From positions 1 to 39,471 of the forward strand of contig JAQWGO010000042.1 in NCBI GenBank assembly GCA_029238175.1: DNA of 39,471 nt, given 5' to 3'. Shown here in pieces: positions 7,607-15,466 of this stretch. The notes beneath the pieces are model-generated. The model ran no database searches. It saw nothing but the letters and a program-made list of their open reading frames with translations, and had not been told where the DNA came from. A program made the position numbers and the translations under genes. Source of the DNA: Henriciella sp. (lineage in GTDB: Bacteria; Pseudomonadota; Alphaproteobacteria; Caulobacterales; Hyphomonadaceae). Within the stretch, counting starts at the first letter, position 1. Each line of letters begins with the position of its first letter.

Positions 7607-9505
7607 TTAGCCCTTGGCGCTTTTCGCGAGGTCGATCCATTGGCTGACTTCGGCTTTATCGACATTGTTTTCGCCGCCCCATAGGACGCGTGCGCCTTGT
7701 GGGGTGTCGAGGAATGTCTTGGCAGCATTCAGGACTTTGGTGGCGGATGCTTTAGCGAGATCGTTGACGTCCCGGATGCCTGCGCCGACCAGAATTTGGC
7801 TATCGAGTACACGAAGGCCGGGGGCTTCTAGCATTAAACGGGTTTGATCTTGCCAATCCTTTAGCGTCGCCTTTTTGATGTAGCGTACGTTTAGCGCGTT
7901 TGCTGTTTCTTCCGCGTCAGCGTCCAGCAGATCGCCGATTGTGACGATATTCACTTTTTCTAGACGTGCAGCCGTTTTCGGGCCGATTGAAGGCGCGTCT
8001 ACAACTGGGGACTCGCGGGTAAGGCGCTCTGTTTCAACGGCGACCGAGGCTTCAGCTTTCGCGGACTTGGCTGGTTTCTTTTCCTCAGGCTTTGGTGCCT
8101 CAGCGATTGTTTGAACGATTTCTGGTTCTGGAGAAGGTTCGATGACGTCTGCGACGGTTTCAGCTTCCGTGATCGCTGCCGCTGATTCGGCGTCAATCTC
8201 GGCTAAAACAGCTTCAGCTGGCGTTGGTTCAGTGATCGCCTGCTCAATCACCGTGTCTTTAACTGGCTCCGCGACGGCTTCGATGATTTCAGGTTCTGGG
8301 GCTGAATCTATCTCAACTTTAGCGGCGACTTCCGGTTCAGGAGCTGGGTCCTCGACGACGATTTCAGGCGCCGTAATGTCTTCAGCCACGGCCTCAGGCT
8401 CTGTTGTATCGAATACGACAGGATCAGGGATTATCGGCGCTGGTTTCGACGTTGAAAGCGGCTCGAATTCTGGTTCTTTTTTATTGATGACAACCGGCAC
8501 GACTTTTAGTTCATAGCGAACAGGTAAGTCAGTTTGTTCTCTCGGCGTATGTTTGGTGCCGATCGGTTCTAGGGGTTGGGCATCGAGTTCTTCGATGGGT
8601 TTGCGAAGAACTTGTTTGGCATGTAGCGCGCGGATTTTCTTATCATCTGCCGGCAGCGTTTTGATGACTTTGCCCGTTTCGAGCAGCTCATTGTACATCG
8701 CCTCAACCGTTTTACGATCACTAGCATCGCTCATCTTCTTAGTGATTCTGCGGATCGGAATGTCCAGCGCGGCGAGGTAGCCCGGAAGGTCGAGATCAAC
8801 CTTTTGCGGCTTTACGCCAGCTTCGGCAAAGGCGCGTTCAAACAAGGTTGCGACACCAGCCGTGGCATAAGCCACAAGGTCAGCGATAATATCCAACAGT
8901 GTCTGATCTAGCCCGGTTGGTGGATCAATGACGCCGCGATCAATGTCATAATGGTCAATGAATGTGCGGTAGTGCGGGTTTGAGTAACGCGCGCCTTCCA
9001 GCACCATGTCTGCCACGAAGCCTGTTTCATATCCTGCATGTACGACAGGATAACCTTTCGCGTCGATCATCGCTTTGATCGTATCGCGGGATTTGGCGAT
9101 AGACCATTCCAAGGCGCGGTGGATTGCGCCTTCTTCTTCAGTCTGAGCCGTATGGAAGGGTTGGATAGGGTCGGCGTAATAATGGGTCAGGACGCCAAGC
9201 GCGTACGCGGCGTCGCCCCATTTTTCTGCGCGTAGAGCTTCGACTGATTTACCGTACCAAAGCATTGCGGCGTCGCGGGCCCCGCCCCATTCGCCTTCGC
9301 CAACATGGAGGACGTGATTGCGGAAGTCTTTAAATTCTGCGTCAGGCGCTTTGGCCCCTTTTAAGAGCTTTTCATGATGACGAAGCATCAGGTTTTTCCA
9401 ATCACCAGCGTCGGATCCGGCGAGGATTTGGAGCGCGTCAAACGCAATATAGTGATGTGTAGATCGGCAGCGATGCGCGATGATGACGAGTTCTAATAGT
9501 GTCAT
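7607..9505 (-). CDS. Zinc-dependent phospholipase C-like protein with acidic linker and DUF4332 tail
   Basis: A 632-residue protein in three parts. Residues 1 to about 250 are a helical zinc-dependent phospholipase C/S1-P1 nuclease-like domain, with HHYIAFDAL, FRNHVLHVGEGEWGGA and LTHYYADPIQPFHTAQ; the His and Asp residues are the expected zinc ligands. Residues about 330-490 are an acidic Pro/Glu/Ala-rich linker with repeats such as PEPEIIEAVAEP. The C-terminal about 130 residues form a helix-hairpin-helix DUF4332 domain (SIGPKTAARLEKVNI). No signal peptide is seen, unlike secreted phospholipases, so it is probably cytoplasmic. The fusion is unusual and the substrate is unknown. A CtrA-like site lies 129 bp upstream. 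Confidence 0.82.
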   Translation of the reverse strand: MTLLELVIIAHRCRSTHHYIAFDALQILAGSDAGDWKNLMLRHHEKLLKGAKAPDAEFKDFRNHVLHVGEGEWGGARDAAMLWYGKSVEALRAEKWGDAAYALGVLTHYYADPIQPFHTAQTEEEGAIHRALEWSIAKSRDTIKAMIDAKGYPVVHAGYETGFVADMVLEGARYSNPHYRTFIDHYDIDRGVIDPPTGLDQTLLDIIADLVAYATAGVATLFERAFAEAGVKPQKVDLDLPGYLAALDIPIRRITKKMSDASDRKTVEAMYNELLETGKVIKTLPADDKKIRALHAKQVLRKPIEELDAQPLEPIGTKHTPREQTDLPVRYELKVVPVVINKKEPEFEPLSTSKPAPIIPDPVVFDTTEPEAVAEDITAPEIVVEDPAPEPEVAAKVEIDSAPEPEIIEAVAEPVKDTVIEQAITEPTPAEAVLAEIDAESAAAITEAETVADVIEPSPEPEIVQTIAEAPKPEEKKPAKSAKAEASVAVETERLTRESPVVDAPSIGPKTAARLEKVNIVTIGDLLDADAEETANALNVRYIKKATLKDWQDQTRLMLEAPGLRVLDSQILVGAGIRDVNDLAKASATKVLNAAKTFLDTPQGARVLWGGENNVDKAEVSQWIDLAKSAKG

Positions 9506-9633
9506 TTTCAGCCCCTAAGCCAACCTTGTTGGTCAGCCTTAGGATGATTTGCGTATTACACAAATATGCCGCGAATCGCGACAAACAGCCGAACCGAAAG
9601 GTTAATTCTTTCCTGATAAATCGACTGAAAAGG

Positions 9634-9648
9634 TTAATAGGCGTTTAA
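9634..9648. promoter_or_regulatory. CtrA-type site, exact TTAA-N7-TTAA
   Basis: TTAATAGGCGTTTAA matches the CtrA full-site consensus TTAA-N7-TTAA exactly and is followed by C as in the extended consensus. It sits in the 165-bp gap between two minus-strand genes, upstream of the phospholipase-like gene that starts at 9505. The rest of the gap (9506-9670) holds further AT-rich TTAA-containing sequence and short inverted repeats, but no convincing intrinsic terminator. Regulation by CtrA is inference. Confidence 0.4.
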
Positions 9649-9670
9649 CTCTTTCGGCCTGAGCTGCTTG

Positions 9671-10579
9671 CTACTCTACGATCACTTGAAACTTAATCTC
9701 GAAGCTGGGGTCGGTGACGCCGTCAATATGTTGGCGCATGGCCCCGGTGGTTGAAAAACGGACATGGGTTATGGCGTTATCTGCGCCGTCGCCGTCTGGA
9801 GTGGGAATATAGGAAAAGTCGATGCCATCGGTTGAGAAGCTAACGCCGTCACTTGTGCTGGCGGCGTTTGTCCAATCTAGCGATAGGTCTGACGGGGTTG
9901 GCCCATCGCTTAGTTCGAAGGCGTTGGCGCCCGCGACGACCAGTTTTACATCCTCCGGCAGTGCATCGGTTAGTACGACAGTGTTTGTATCAAGGCGTTG
10001 CCCTTCATTGGCGACGCTGAGTGTGTACTCAACAACCGAGCCGGGAAGCGCGAAGGGGTCGGGATTGCCAAACGGGTCGGAAACAATGCTTATGGATTTG
10101 CTGGCGAGTGGCTGGGCTGAGCATGATTGAGATGCGCCTGGCGTCACCGTCACGGTCGTCACAACGCAGCGTGTCGCGCGCATCGAGAAGTTTGCGGTCG
10201 AAAGATCCTGCCATGGCCCGCCGGGCGCGCGGGCCTGCCAACCGACGGGGCCATCACAGCAGTCTTCAAAGCCAAGGGCTTCATAGCGATGCCAGCCCGG
10301 AGTCAGGTCGATAAACCCCTCCAGGGTCTCCGTCGTATTTGCAAAATTATTGGCCCACCAGAGATTGTCATTCCATTGCTCTTCAAGTTGCACCTCCTGC
10401 ATGAAGAGATGTCCCCCAAACCCGAAGTCGGCGCCGTAACGAAACTCCCATACACCAGCGTTTGCAGGCGTGACTTCGATCATCGCGCTGATGCACCAGC
10501 CATAATTGCCGTTCGTCCCGCCGAGCGCGCGGTTGTTCAGGCCGGAGACGGAGCTACGGACCGCATCGTAGACATCCAC
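9671..10579 (-). CDS. C-terminal fragment: lectin-like region plus DUF11-like domain
   Basis: The downstream fragment is 302 residues from a GTG at 10579, but that codon is internal to the homologous frame, which is open from 10714. It lacks a signal peptide. It contains a Trp/Gly-rich region with GFEDCCDGPVGWQA and a DUF11-like Ig domain (VVEYTLSVANEGQRLDTNTVVLTDALP) ending FQVIVE, very like the YRVLVE end of the protein at 2950-4470. Without the upstream part it could not be exported by the Sec route. Independent translation is doubtful. Confidence 0.45.
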   Translation of the reverse strand: MDVYDAVRSSVSGLNNRALGGTNGNYGWCISAMIEVTPANAGVWEFRYGADFGFGGHLFMQEVQLEEQWNDNLWWANNFANTTETLEGFIDLTPGWHRYEALGFEDCCDGPVGWQARAPGGPWQDLSTANFSMRATRCVVTTVTVTPGASQSCSAQPLASKSISIVSDPFGNPDPFALPGSVVEYTLSVANEGQRLDTNTVVLTDALPEDVKLVVAGANAFELSDGPTPSDLSLDWTNAASTSDGVSFSTDGIDFSYIPTPDGDGADNAITHVRFSTTGAMRQHIDGVTDPSFEIKFQVIVE

Positions 10580-10714
10580 TGTTGCATTCGCAAAAGCCGT
10601 TCGGGCAGTGGTTGCATCGGTTGGGTCTGCGGTGCTGACGCGGGAGCGGAGCCTTAGACCGGTTGTCGGGAAAACACTGTCGATGTCGCCAAGCGATGAA
10701 AGCGTGTCATCACC

Positions 10715-11074
10715 TTAATAGATATAGACACTGGTCGAGGAGCTGGGCGCGAGCGCGGGTAGTTTGATATAGACGGTGCCGGTGCGGCTGGCACTGTCCC
10801 AGCCGGTTACAATGTGATCGACGGGGGTTGTGTCATCACTGGCTAGAACGACGCGAACGTCTGCGCCGTCGGCGGTGAAGTCATAGGCAGCAGGAAAGTC
10901 TGAGCTTGTTAGGTCAATCCGAATTTCTTCGTTATGGCCGGAAGCTCCTGCTGTTATGGTGATCTGGTTGCGGTGAGCATTCAGGCAATCCCAAGCCGAA
11001 GCCATAGGAATGGTGCAGAGCAAGGCAACCAAGCTCAGACTAAAAAACCTGAATATAATCAAGTGTCCTGCCAT
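10715..11074 (-). CDS. N-terminal fragment: signal peptide plus DUF2341 domain
   Basis: This 119-residue upstream fragment of the split gene starts MAGHLIIFRFFSLSLVALLC, cleaved after about residue 27. The rest is a DUF2341-type beta domain (IRIDLTSSDFPAAYDF, TGTVYIKLPALAP). If translated on its own it would be a small exported protein ending just before the conserved Tyr-Gly of the domain. It is listed separately because the fragment may still be expressed. See the pseudogene entry for the joined frame. Confidence 0.55.
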   Translation of the reverse strand: MAGHLIIFRFFSLSLVALLCTIPMASAWDCLNAHRNQITITAGASGHNEEIRIDLTSSDFPAAYDFTADGADVRVVLASDDTTPVDHIVTGWDSASRTGTVYIKLPALAPSSSTSVYIY

Positions 11075-11132
11075 GGAATCCGAATAGGGATTTATGTTGA
11101 ATCATCAAGTTAAGATGCCAGTTTTACTGGAC

Positions 11133-12005
11133 TTACTTCTTTTTGACGGGGCGCATGAGGCCTTCTTGTGCAACACTTGCCACCAGAATACCGTCGCGGG
11201 TGAAGACGCTGCCTCGGTTGAAGCTGCGCGCGCCGCCGGCATAGGGGCTGTCCATTGTGTAGAGGTGCCAATCGCTGAAATTAATCGGCGCGTGAAACCA
11301 CATTGAATGGTCGAGGCTGGCGCTCATCAGCTCGCCCGTCATCCAGCTGACGCCGTGGGGCCGATTGCCGGTTCCGAGAAGCGCCATGTCTGAAGCATAG
11401 GCCATTAGGCAATGGTGAAGCCATGGGGCTTCGTCGATCTTTTCAGCAACATGGAACCATAGGTGTTGTACGTCGCTAGCTTTTTCCGGTTTGAGCGGGT
11501 CCAGCGGCTGAACTTCGCGAATTTCAATTGGCCGCGGGCGCAAGAAATTATCGCGGTGGCGTTCTGGTAAGCGCTGGGCAAACTTTTTGCGCCACTCGAT
11601 GCGGTCATCAAGCTCTTCTGGCGCTGGAACATCCGGCATTTCATGCTGGTGGTGCCAGCCATCTTCGATCTTGTGGAAGGATGCAGCCATGTTGAAGATT
11701 TGTTTGCCGTGCTGGATTGCGACGACGCGGCGCGTGGTGAAACTGCCGCCGTCACGGGAGCGATCGACCTCATAAATGATCGGAATATTAGGATCACCCG
11801 GGCGCAGGAAATAGGCGTGTAAGGAATGGCAGGTGCGGATGCTGGTATCGACTGTGCGGTAAGCTGCAACCAGAGACTGCGCGATAACCTGGCCGCCAAA
11901 GACGCGCTGATTGGTTTCATTCTCAGGGCTTTGCCCGCGAAACAAATCAACCTCGAGCTGCTCTAGGTCCATCAAGCGGAGCAAATCTGTAACAGGGGTG
12001 GTCAT
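11133..12005 (-). CDS. tesB: Acyl-CoA thioesterase II (TesB)
   Basis: A 290-residue double-hotdog thioesterase that hydrolyses medium- and long-chain acyl-CoA to free acid and CoA in the cytoplasm. The N-terminus LLRLMDLEQLEVDLFRGQS and VFGGQVIAQSL match TesB closely. The catalytic Asp lies in ASDMALLGT (D206), and the conserved FNRGSVFTRDG segment is near the C-terminus. The start MTTPV at 12005 fits the family N-terminus; an ATG six codons upstream (12023) is also open, and neither has a strong ribosome-binding site. It is divergent from an acyl-CoA synthetase gene, consistent with acyl-CoA turnover. Confidence 0.93.
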   Translation of the reverse strand: MTTPVTDLLRLMDLEQLEVDLFRGQSPENETNQRVFGGQVIAQSLVAAYRTVDTSIRTCHSLHAYFLRPGDPNIPIIYEVDRSRDGGSFTTRRVVAIQHGKQIFNMAASFHKIEDGWHHQHEMPDVPAPEELDDRIEWRKKFAQRLPERHRDNFLRPRPIEIREVQPLDPLKPEKASDVQHLWFHVAEKIDEAPWLHHCLMAYASDMALLGTGNRPHGVSWMTGELMSASLDHSMWFHAPINFSDWHLYTMDSPYAGGARSFNRGSVFTRDGILVASVAQEGLMRPVKKK

Positions 12006-12136
12006 TATGCAGGACTTTCGCATTAAATTTTAACAGGCTTGCTCTATCAGTTTGTTTTGCAACTGGAAACGGGTACTTATGCAACCTAGGTTTGCATCAA
12101 CACGATAGCACGCGGCACACAAAAGGCGACGACCAA

Positions 12137-13927
12137 ATGGGAATTTTTCAAACGATTGGGCGCGAGTATAAAACGCTTAAAACCTTGACCGGAATGAAGA
12201 AGTGGATTGGGCCCCTTGATGCAGATGATAAGCAGATCGTCCCGGACGATTTTGAGGCTATTGTCGACAAGTATCCCAACAATGTCGCGTTTCGTTTTGA
12301 AGGTGGGATCACCACATATGCTGAGATGGATGCGCTGGCGAATAAAGTGGCCAATTGGGCACTCGGAAAAGGCCTCGTCGCAGGGGATGCCGTTGCCTTG
12401 TTTATGGAGAATCGCCCAGAATATGTGTCCTTCTGGTATGGCCTCTCAAAGATCGGTGTCGTCGTTGGTCTGATCAATCATAACCTGACCGACAAAGCGT
12501 TGGCACACTGCGTTAATATCGCCGATGCCAAGATGATTATCACGGGTGCCGATCAGGATGAGAATGTTCGCAGCGCCGCCAGCCTATTCGATGGTGACCC
12601 TAAAGTCTGGACGTTTGGTGGACAGGAGGGTGAAGACCTAACTGGCCCGCTGAATGGTGCTTCGGATGCAAGGCCAGACCGGAGCCACCGGGAGCATCTT
12701 CGCGGAAAGGATTTGTGCCTATATGTGTATACGTCTGGGACTACAGGTTTGCCCAAGGCGGCGAAACTGACCCAAACCCGGACGCAAGGTATGATGCGGA
12801 GCTTTATTGCGCCGTGTAACCTGACCTCTCGTGACCGGGTTTATGTGACCTTGCCGCTCTATCATGGAACAGGCGGCATTTGCGGTGTTGGTATGGCGAT
12901 GATGGTTGGCGCGAGTGTTGTGTTGCGCAAGAAGTTTTCAGCGAGCGGTTTCTGGGATGATTGCGCTGATCAAGGCGTCACAGCGATTGTGTATATTGGT
13001 GAGCTGTGCCGCTACTTGATGAATTCGCCTGAACACCCGCGCGAGCGCGAGCACAAGATCCGAACGGGTTTTGGGAATGGGCTGCGCCCTGATATTTGGC
13101 AAGGTTTCCTCGATCGGTTCAACATCCCAACATTGGTTGAGTTCTACGGCTCAACTGAGGGGAATGTCAGCTTTGCCAATTATGACGGCAAAGTCGGATC
13201 GGTTGGGCGTATGCCAAGCTATCTAAAGAACACATTTGCACATGTTGCCTTTGTAAAATTCGATGTGGTTGAAGAGGAACCCGTTCGCGGTGAGGACGGA
13301 TTTTGTATCCGTACCGATGATGATGAGCCCGGCGAGGTGCTTGGCCGCGTTGGCGACGATGCGCGCACCCGCTTCGAGGGCTATAATGATGAAGAAGCGA
13401 CGAAGAAGAAGCTGATCCGAAACGTCTTTGAAGAAGGCGATATGTGGTTTCGCACTGGCGATCTGATGAAGAAGGACGCGCTTGGTTATGTCTATTTTGT
13501 CGACCGGATCGGGGATACGTTCCGCTGGAAAGGTGAGAATGTTTCAACCAATGAGGTGGCCGAATTTGTAGCGCAAGCGCCGGGAATTTCGACGGCCAAT
13601 GTCTACGGTGTGGAGGTTCCGGGAACGGATGGCCGCGCTGGAATGGCGGCGATTACCACCAAAGGCGATGTCGATTATGACGGCCTGTATGACTGGCTAG
13701 CAGAGCGCCTGCCGAAATATGCGATCCCTCTGTTCATTCGCGTTCAAAAGGAAGCTGAGACAACCGGGACGTTTAAGTATCGTAAAGTGGAACTGGTGAA
13801 AGAGGGCTTTGATCCTGACCAAGTTGGCGGCGAGCCGATCTGGTATTTTGATCCCGATAGTAAGAAGTATGAACCGCTAACGGCGGATGCCTATGCGACA
13901 CTGAAATCTGGAGCTTTGAAATTCTGA
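12137..13927 (+). CDS. Long-chain acyl-CoA synthetase (FATP/FadD6-type)
   Basis: A 596-residue ATP-dependent acyl-CoA ligase of the ANL superfamily, very-long-chain/FATP type. It activates fatty acids through an acyl-adenylate. The AMP-binding loop YTSGTTGLPK is at residues 198-207; also visible are LPLYHGTGG, VEFYGSTEGNVS, and the C-terminal FRTGDLM..DALGYVYFVDRIGDTFRWKGENVST with the hinge Asp-Arg. The conserved C-terminal Lys is in TGTFKYRK. The ATG at 12137 has AAAAGG upstream; a TTG frame extends 15 codons further without family support. It shares one base with the next gene (TGATG). It is probably involved in fatty-acid or sterol-side-chain uptake or activation. Confidence 0.93.
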   Translation: MGIFQTIGREYKTLKTLTGMKKWIGPLDADDKQIVPDDFEAIVDKYPNNVAFRFEGGITTYAEMDALANKVANWALGKGLVAGDAVALFMENRPEYVSFWYGLSKIGVVVGLINHNLTDKALAHCVNIADAKMIITGADQDENVRSAASLFDGDPKVWTFGGQEGEDLTGPLNGASDARPDRSHREHLRGKDLCLYVYTSGTTGLPKAAKLTQTRTQGMMRSFIAPCNLTSRDRVYVTLPLYHGTGGICGVGMAMMVGASVVLRKKFSASGFWDDCADQGVTAIVYIGELCRYLMNSPEHPREREHKIRTGFGNGLRPDIWQGFLDRFNIPTLVEFYGSTEGNVSFANYDGKVGSVGRMPSYLKNTFAHVAFVKFDVVEEEPVRGEDGFCIRTDDDEPGEVLGRVGDDARTRFEGYNDEEATKKKLIRNVFEEGDMWFRTGDLMKKDALGYVYFVDRIGDTFRWKGENVSTNEVAEFVAQAPGISTANVYGVEVPGTDGRAGMAAITTKGDVDYDGLYDWLAERLPKYAIPLFIRVQKEAETTGTFKYRKVELVKEGFDPDQVGGEPIWYFDPDSKKYEPLTADAYATLKSGALKF

Positions 13928-14550
13928 TGCGAGCTTTTTTGGCAATTGGTGCGGCTTTGACCGTTTCTGGGTGCGTTGGCGTAAAGTTCGTCAGCGAATT
14001 ACCCAACAAGACCGCGACATCGCAATATGTGTTCAAGTCGGCTTTAGAAACGCTTTGCGTTGACGAGGCTTACGAGGGCAAGCTGATCACGACGGACGCC
14101 GCTGATGATGGCTTTCGAAGTCAGCGGATCGTTATGGGTCCGGCGGTTTGCATGTATGGGATTGTCCAAATTCCGCTTGCGGTCGGGGATGATCGCTCTC
14201 GTATTTGGCAAATTTACCCAACCGAAGACGGGTTCCGCCTGAAGCATGATCATAGCCACAAAGATGGCACCAAAGACGCGCTCACCCAATATGGCGGCGA
14301 TAGCTTTGGCGAAGGCACGGGTATCCGCCAAATCTTTCCGGTCGACGCTGAAACCCGGGCCCTATTCACGCGCGAAGGTATTGAAGTGTCGAACCAAAAT
14401 ACTTGGGGCATCGAAATCCGACCAAGCCAAGAGTTTGCCTATGAGATGTGGCGGCCAGAGCGGCACTTTAAACTCGTATTTGATCTAACCAAGCCAGTTG
14501 CACCGCCGCCAGCACCCTGGGCGGTTGAGCCGGTTAGTGATGAGCACTGA
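13927..14550 (+). CDS. Predicted lipoprotein of unknown function
   Basis: A 207-residue protein starting at the ATG that shares one base with the stop of the acyl-CoA synthetase. A lipoprotein signal is clear: a short hydrophobic stretch ending LTVSGC, lipidation at C16. The mature protein has no motif I recognise. It contains two further Cys in TLCVDEAY and AVCMYGIVQ, a His-rich DHSHKDG segment, and a Pro-rich C-terminus (APPPAPW). It overlaps thiD by 11 bp, so the three genes from 12137 form one transcription unit. It probably sits in the inner leaflet of the outer membrane. Confidence 0.75.
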   Translation: MRAFLAIGAALTVSGCVGVKFVSELPNKTATSQYVFKSALETLCVDEAYEGKLITTDAADDGFRSQRIVMGPAVCMYGIVQIPLAVGDDRSRIWQIYPTEDGFRLKHDHSHKDGTKDALTQYGGDSFGEGTGIRQIFPVDAETRALFTREGIEVSNQNTWGIEIRPSQEFAYEMWRPERHFKLVFDLTKPVAPPPAPWAVEPVSDEH

Positions 14551-15364
14551 AGACAAGCCGCCACAAGGGCGGGTTCTGATTATCGCAGGCTCTGATAGCG
14601 GGGGCGGGGCCGGTATACAGGCCGATATCAAGACCGTCACAATGCTGGGCGGCTATGCGATGACCGCCATCACGGCGATCACGGCGCAGGATACGACCGG
14701 TGTGCATGGAGTTTGGTCAGTGGCACTGGACGGGGTTGAAGCGCAAATGCGGGCCTGTTTAATCGATATTGGCGCAGACTCTGTGAAGACAGGCATGTTG
14801 GGGTCTGCTGCGCTCGTCGAAATTGTCGCTGAGGGATTGGATAGCCGCGCACGCGATGTGGCGCGTATTATCGACCCGGTCATGGTCGCCACTAGCGGTG
14901 ATAGGCTGATTGACGAAAAGTCCGTGAGTGCGATTGCGTCACTGTTGATTCCGGGGGCGGCACTCGTGACGCCGAATGCGCCAGAGGCCGAAGTTCTGAC
15001 TGGTAAAGCGGTCGATGGTGTAAATGGCCAACGCAGAGCCGCGGAGCTGCTGCTGAAGCGTGGGGCGAAAGCGGCACTGGTGAAAGGCGGGCATATTCCG
15101 GGCCGCGTTCTGACAGATGTGCTGCAGACGACAGACGGTGAGTGGATATTCGAAAGCGAGCGGATTGAAACCAGTTCAACGCATGGGACAGGCTGCACTT
15201 TGGCGAGTGCTATCGCTGCATTGGTCGGGCAAGGCGTGGCCGTTCCGGATGCGGTAGAGCGAGGGCGTGACTATCTACGCGGAGCAATCGCGAACGCCCC
15301 GGATCTGGGGCACGGGCATGGCCCGGTCGCCCATAATTGGATTTTGAAGAATCAGCAGGACTGA
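14540..15364 (+). CDS. thiD: Hydroxymethylpyrimidine/phosphomethylpyrimidine kinase (ThiD)
   Basis: A 274-residue ribokinase-fold enzyme that phosphorylates HMP and HMP-P in thiamine pyrophosphate synthesis. Visible motifs: IAGSDSGGGAGIQADIKT at the N-terminus (substrate-binding), DPVMVATSGD, TPNAPEAEVLTG, VKGGH, and the ATP-site anion hole HGTGCTLASAIAA with its catalytic Asp region replaced only by context. The ATG at 14540 is inside the end of the lipoprotein gene (11-bp overlap); a longer frame from 14498 has no family support. No TPP riboswitch is seen upstream and no other thi genes are nearby, so this looks like the salvage-type ThiD. Confidence 0.94.
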   Translation: MSTEDKPPQGRVLIIAGSDSGGGAGIQADIKTVTMLGGYAMTAITAITAQDTTGVHGVWSVALDGVEAQMRACLIDIGADSVKTGMLGSAALVEIVAEGLDSRARDVARIIDPVMVATSGDRLIDEKSVSAIASLLIPGAALVTPNAPEAEVLTGKAVDGVNGQRRAAELLLKRGAKAALVKGGHIPGRVLTDVLQTTDGEWIFESERIETSSTHGTGCTLASAIAALVGQGVAVPDAVERGRDYLRGAIANAPDLGHGHGPVAHNWILKNQQD

Positions 15365-15384
15365 TCAACCGCTTAGAAATCATG

Positions 15385-15460
15385 GTTTGTGCCAGCAGCT
15401 AGGCCTGCGGTACAAGCGAGCACCCCGCTGACGGTCGGCGGGACCCGATTTAAGCCGGAG
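15385..15460 (+). ncRNA. Structured two-hairpin leader before phzF (serC-leader-like, tentative)
   Basis: The gap between thiD and phzF can fold into two strong hairpins. Hairpin 1: 15385-15393 (GTTTGTGCC) pairs with 15409-15417 (GGTACAAGC), and after a bulged A 15395-15398 pairs with 15405-15408, with a 6-nt loop. Hairpin 2: CCCGCTGA (15424-15431) pairs with TCGGCGGG (15435-15442) around a CGG triloop. A single-stranded CCCGATTTAAGCC then leads to the GGAG ribosome-binding site at 15457-15460, 6 bp before the ATG. No T-run follows, so control would act on translation. The layout recalls the alphaproteobacterial serC leader motif, but this is from memory and unconfirmed. Confidence 0.5.
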
Positions 15461-15466
15461 ACTTCA

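Larger units (their letters stand above)
9671..11074 (-). pseudogene. DUF2341/DUF11-like secreted protein gene split by an in-frame TAA
   Basis: One minus-strand reading frame of 468 codons is open from the ATG at 11074 to 9671 except for a single TAA at 10717-10715. Before the stop, residues 1-119 have a signal peptide (to SA at 27) and a DUF2341 domain ending in SSSTSVYIY. DUF2341 domains characteristically end in IYYG, and here the frame reads Y-I-Y-stop-G-D-D, so the TAA replaces one residue (expected Tyr) of a conserved motif. The downstream part continues in the same frame for 45 codons before any GTG/ATG and carries a concanavalin-like region and a DUF11-like C-terminus. The simplest reading is a recent nonsense mutation; readthrough or sequencing error is not excluded. 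Confidence 0.75.

Noticed and set aside
8142-8516. Ser/Thr/Ala-rich plus-strand frame opposite the phospholipase-DUF4332 gene
   Set aside because: It is the antisense shadow of the acidic Pro/Glu repeat linker; low-complexity translation, no ribosome-binding site, no family.
15389-15466. N-terminal extension of PhzF from GTG 15389
   Set aside because: It would run through the RNA hairpins and lacks similarity to PhzF N-termini; ATG 15467 has a good ribosome-binding site.
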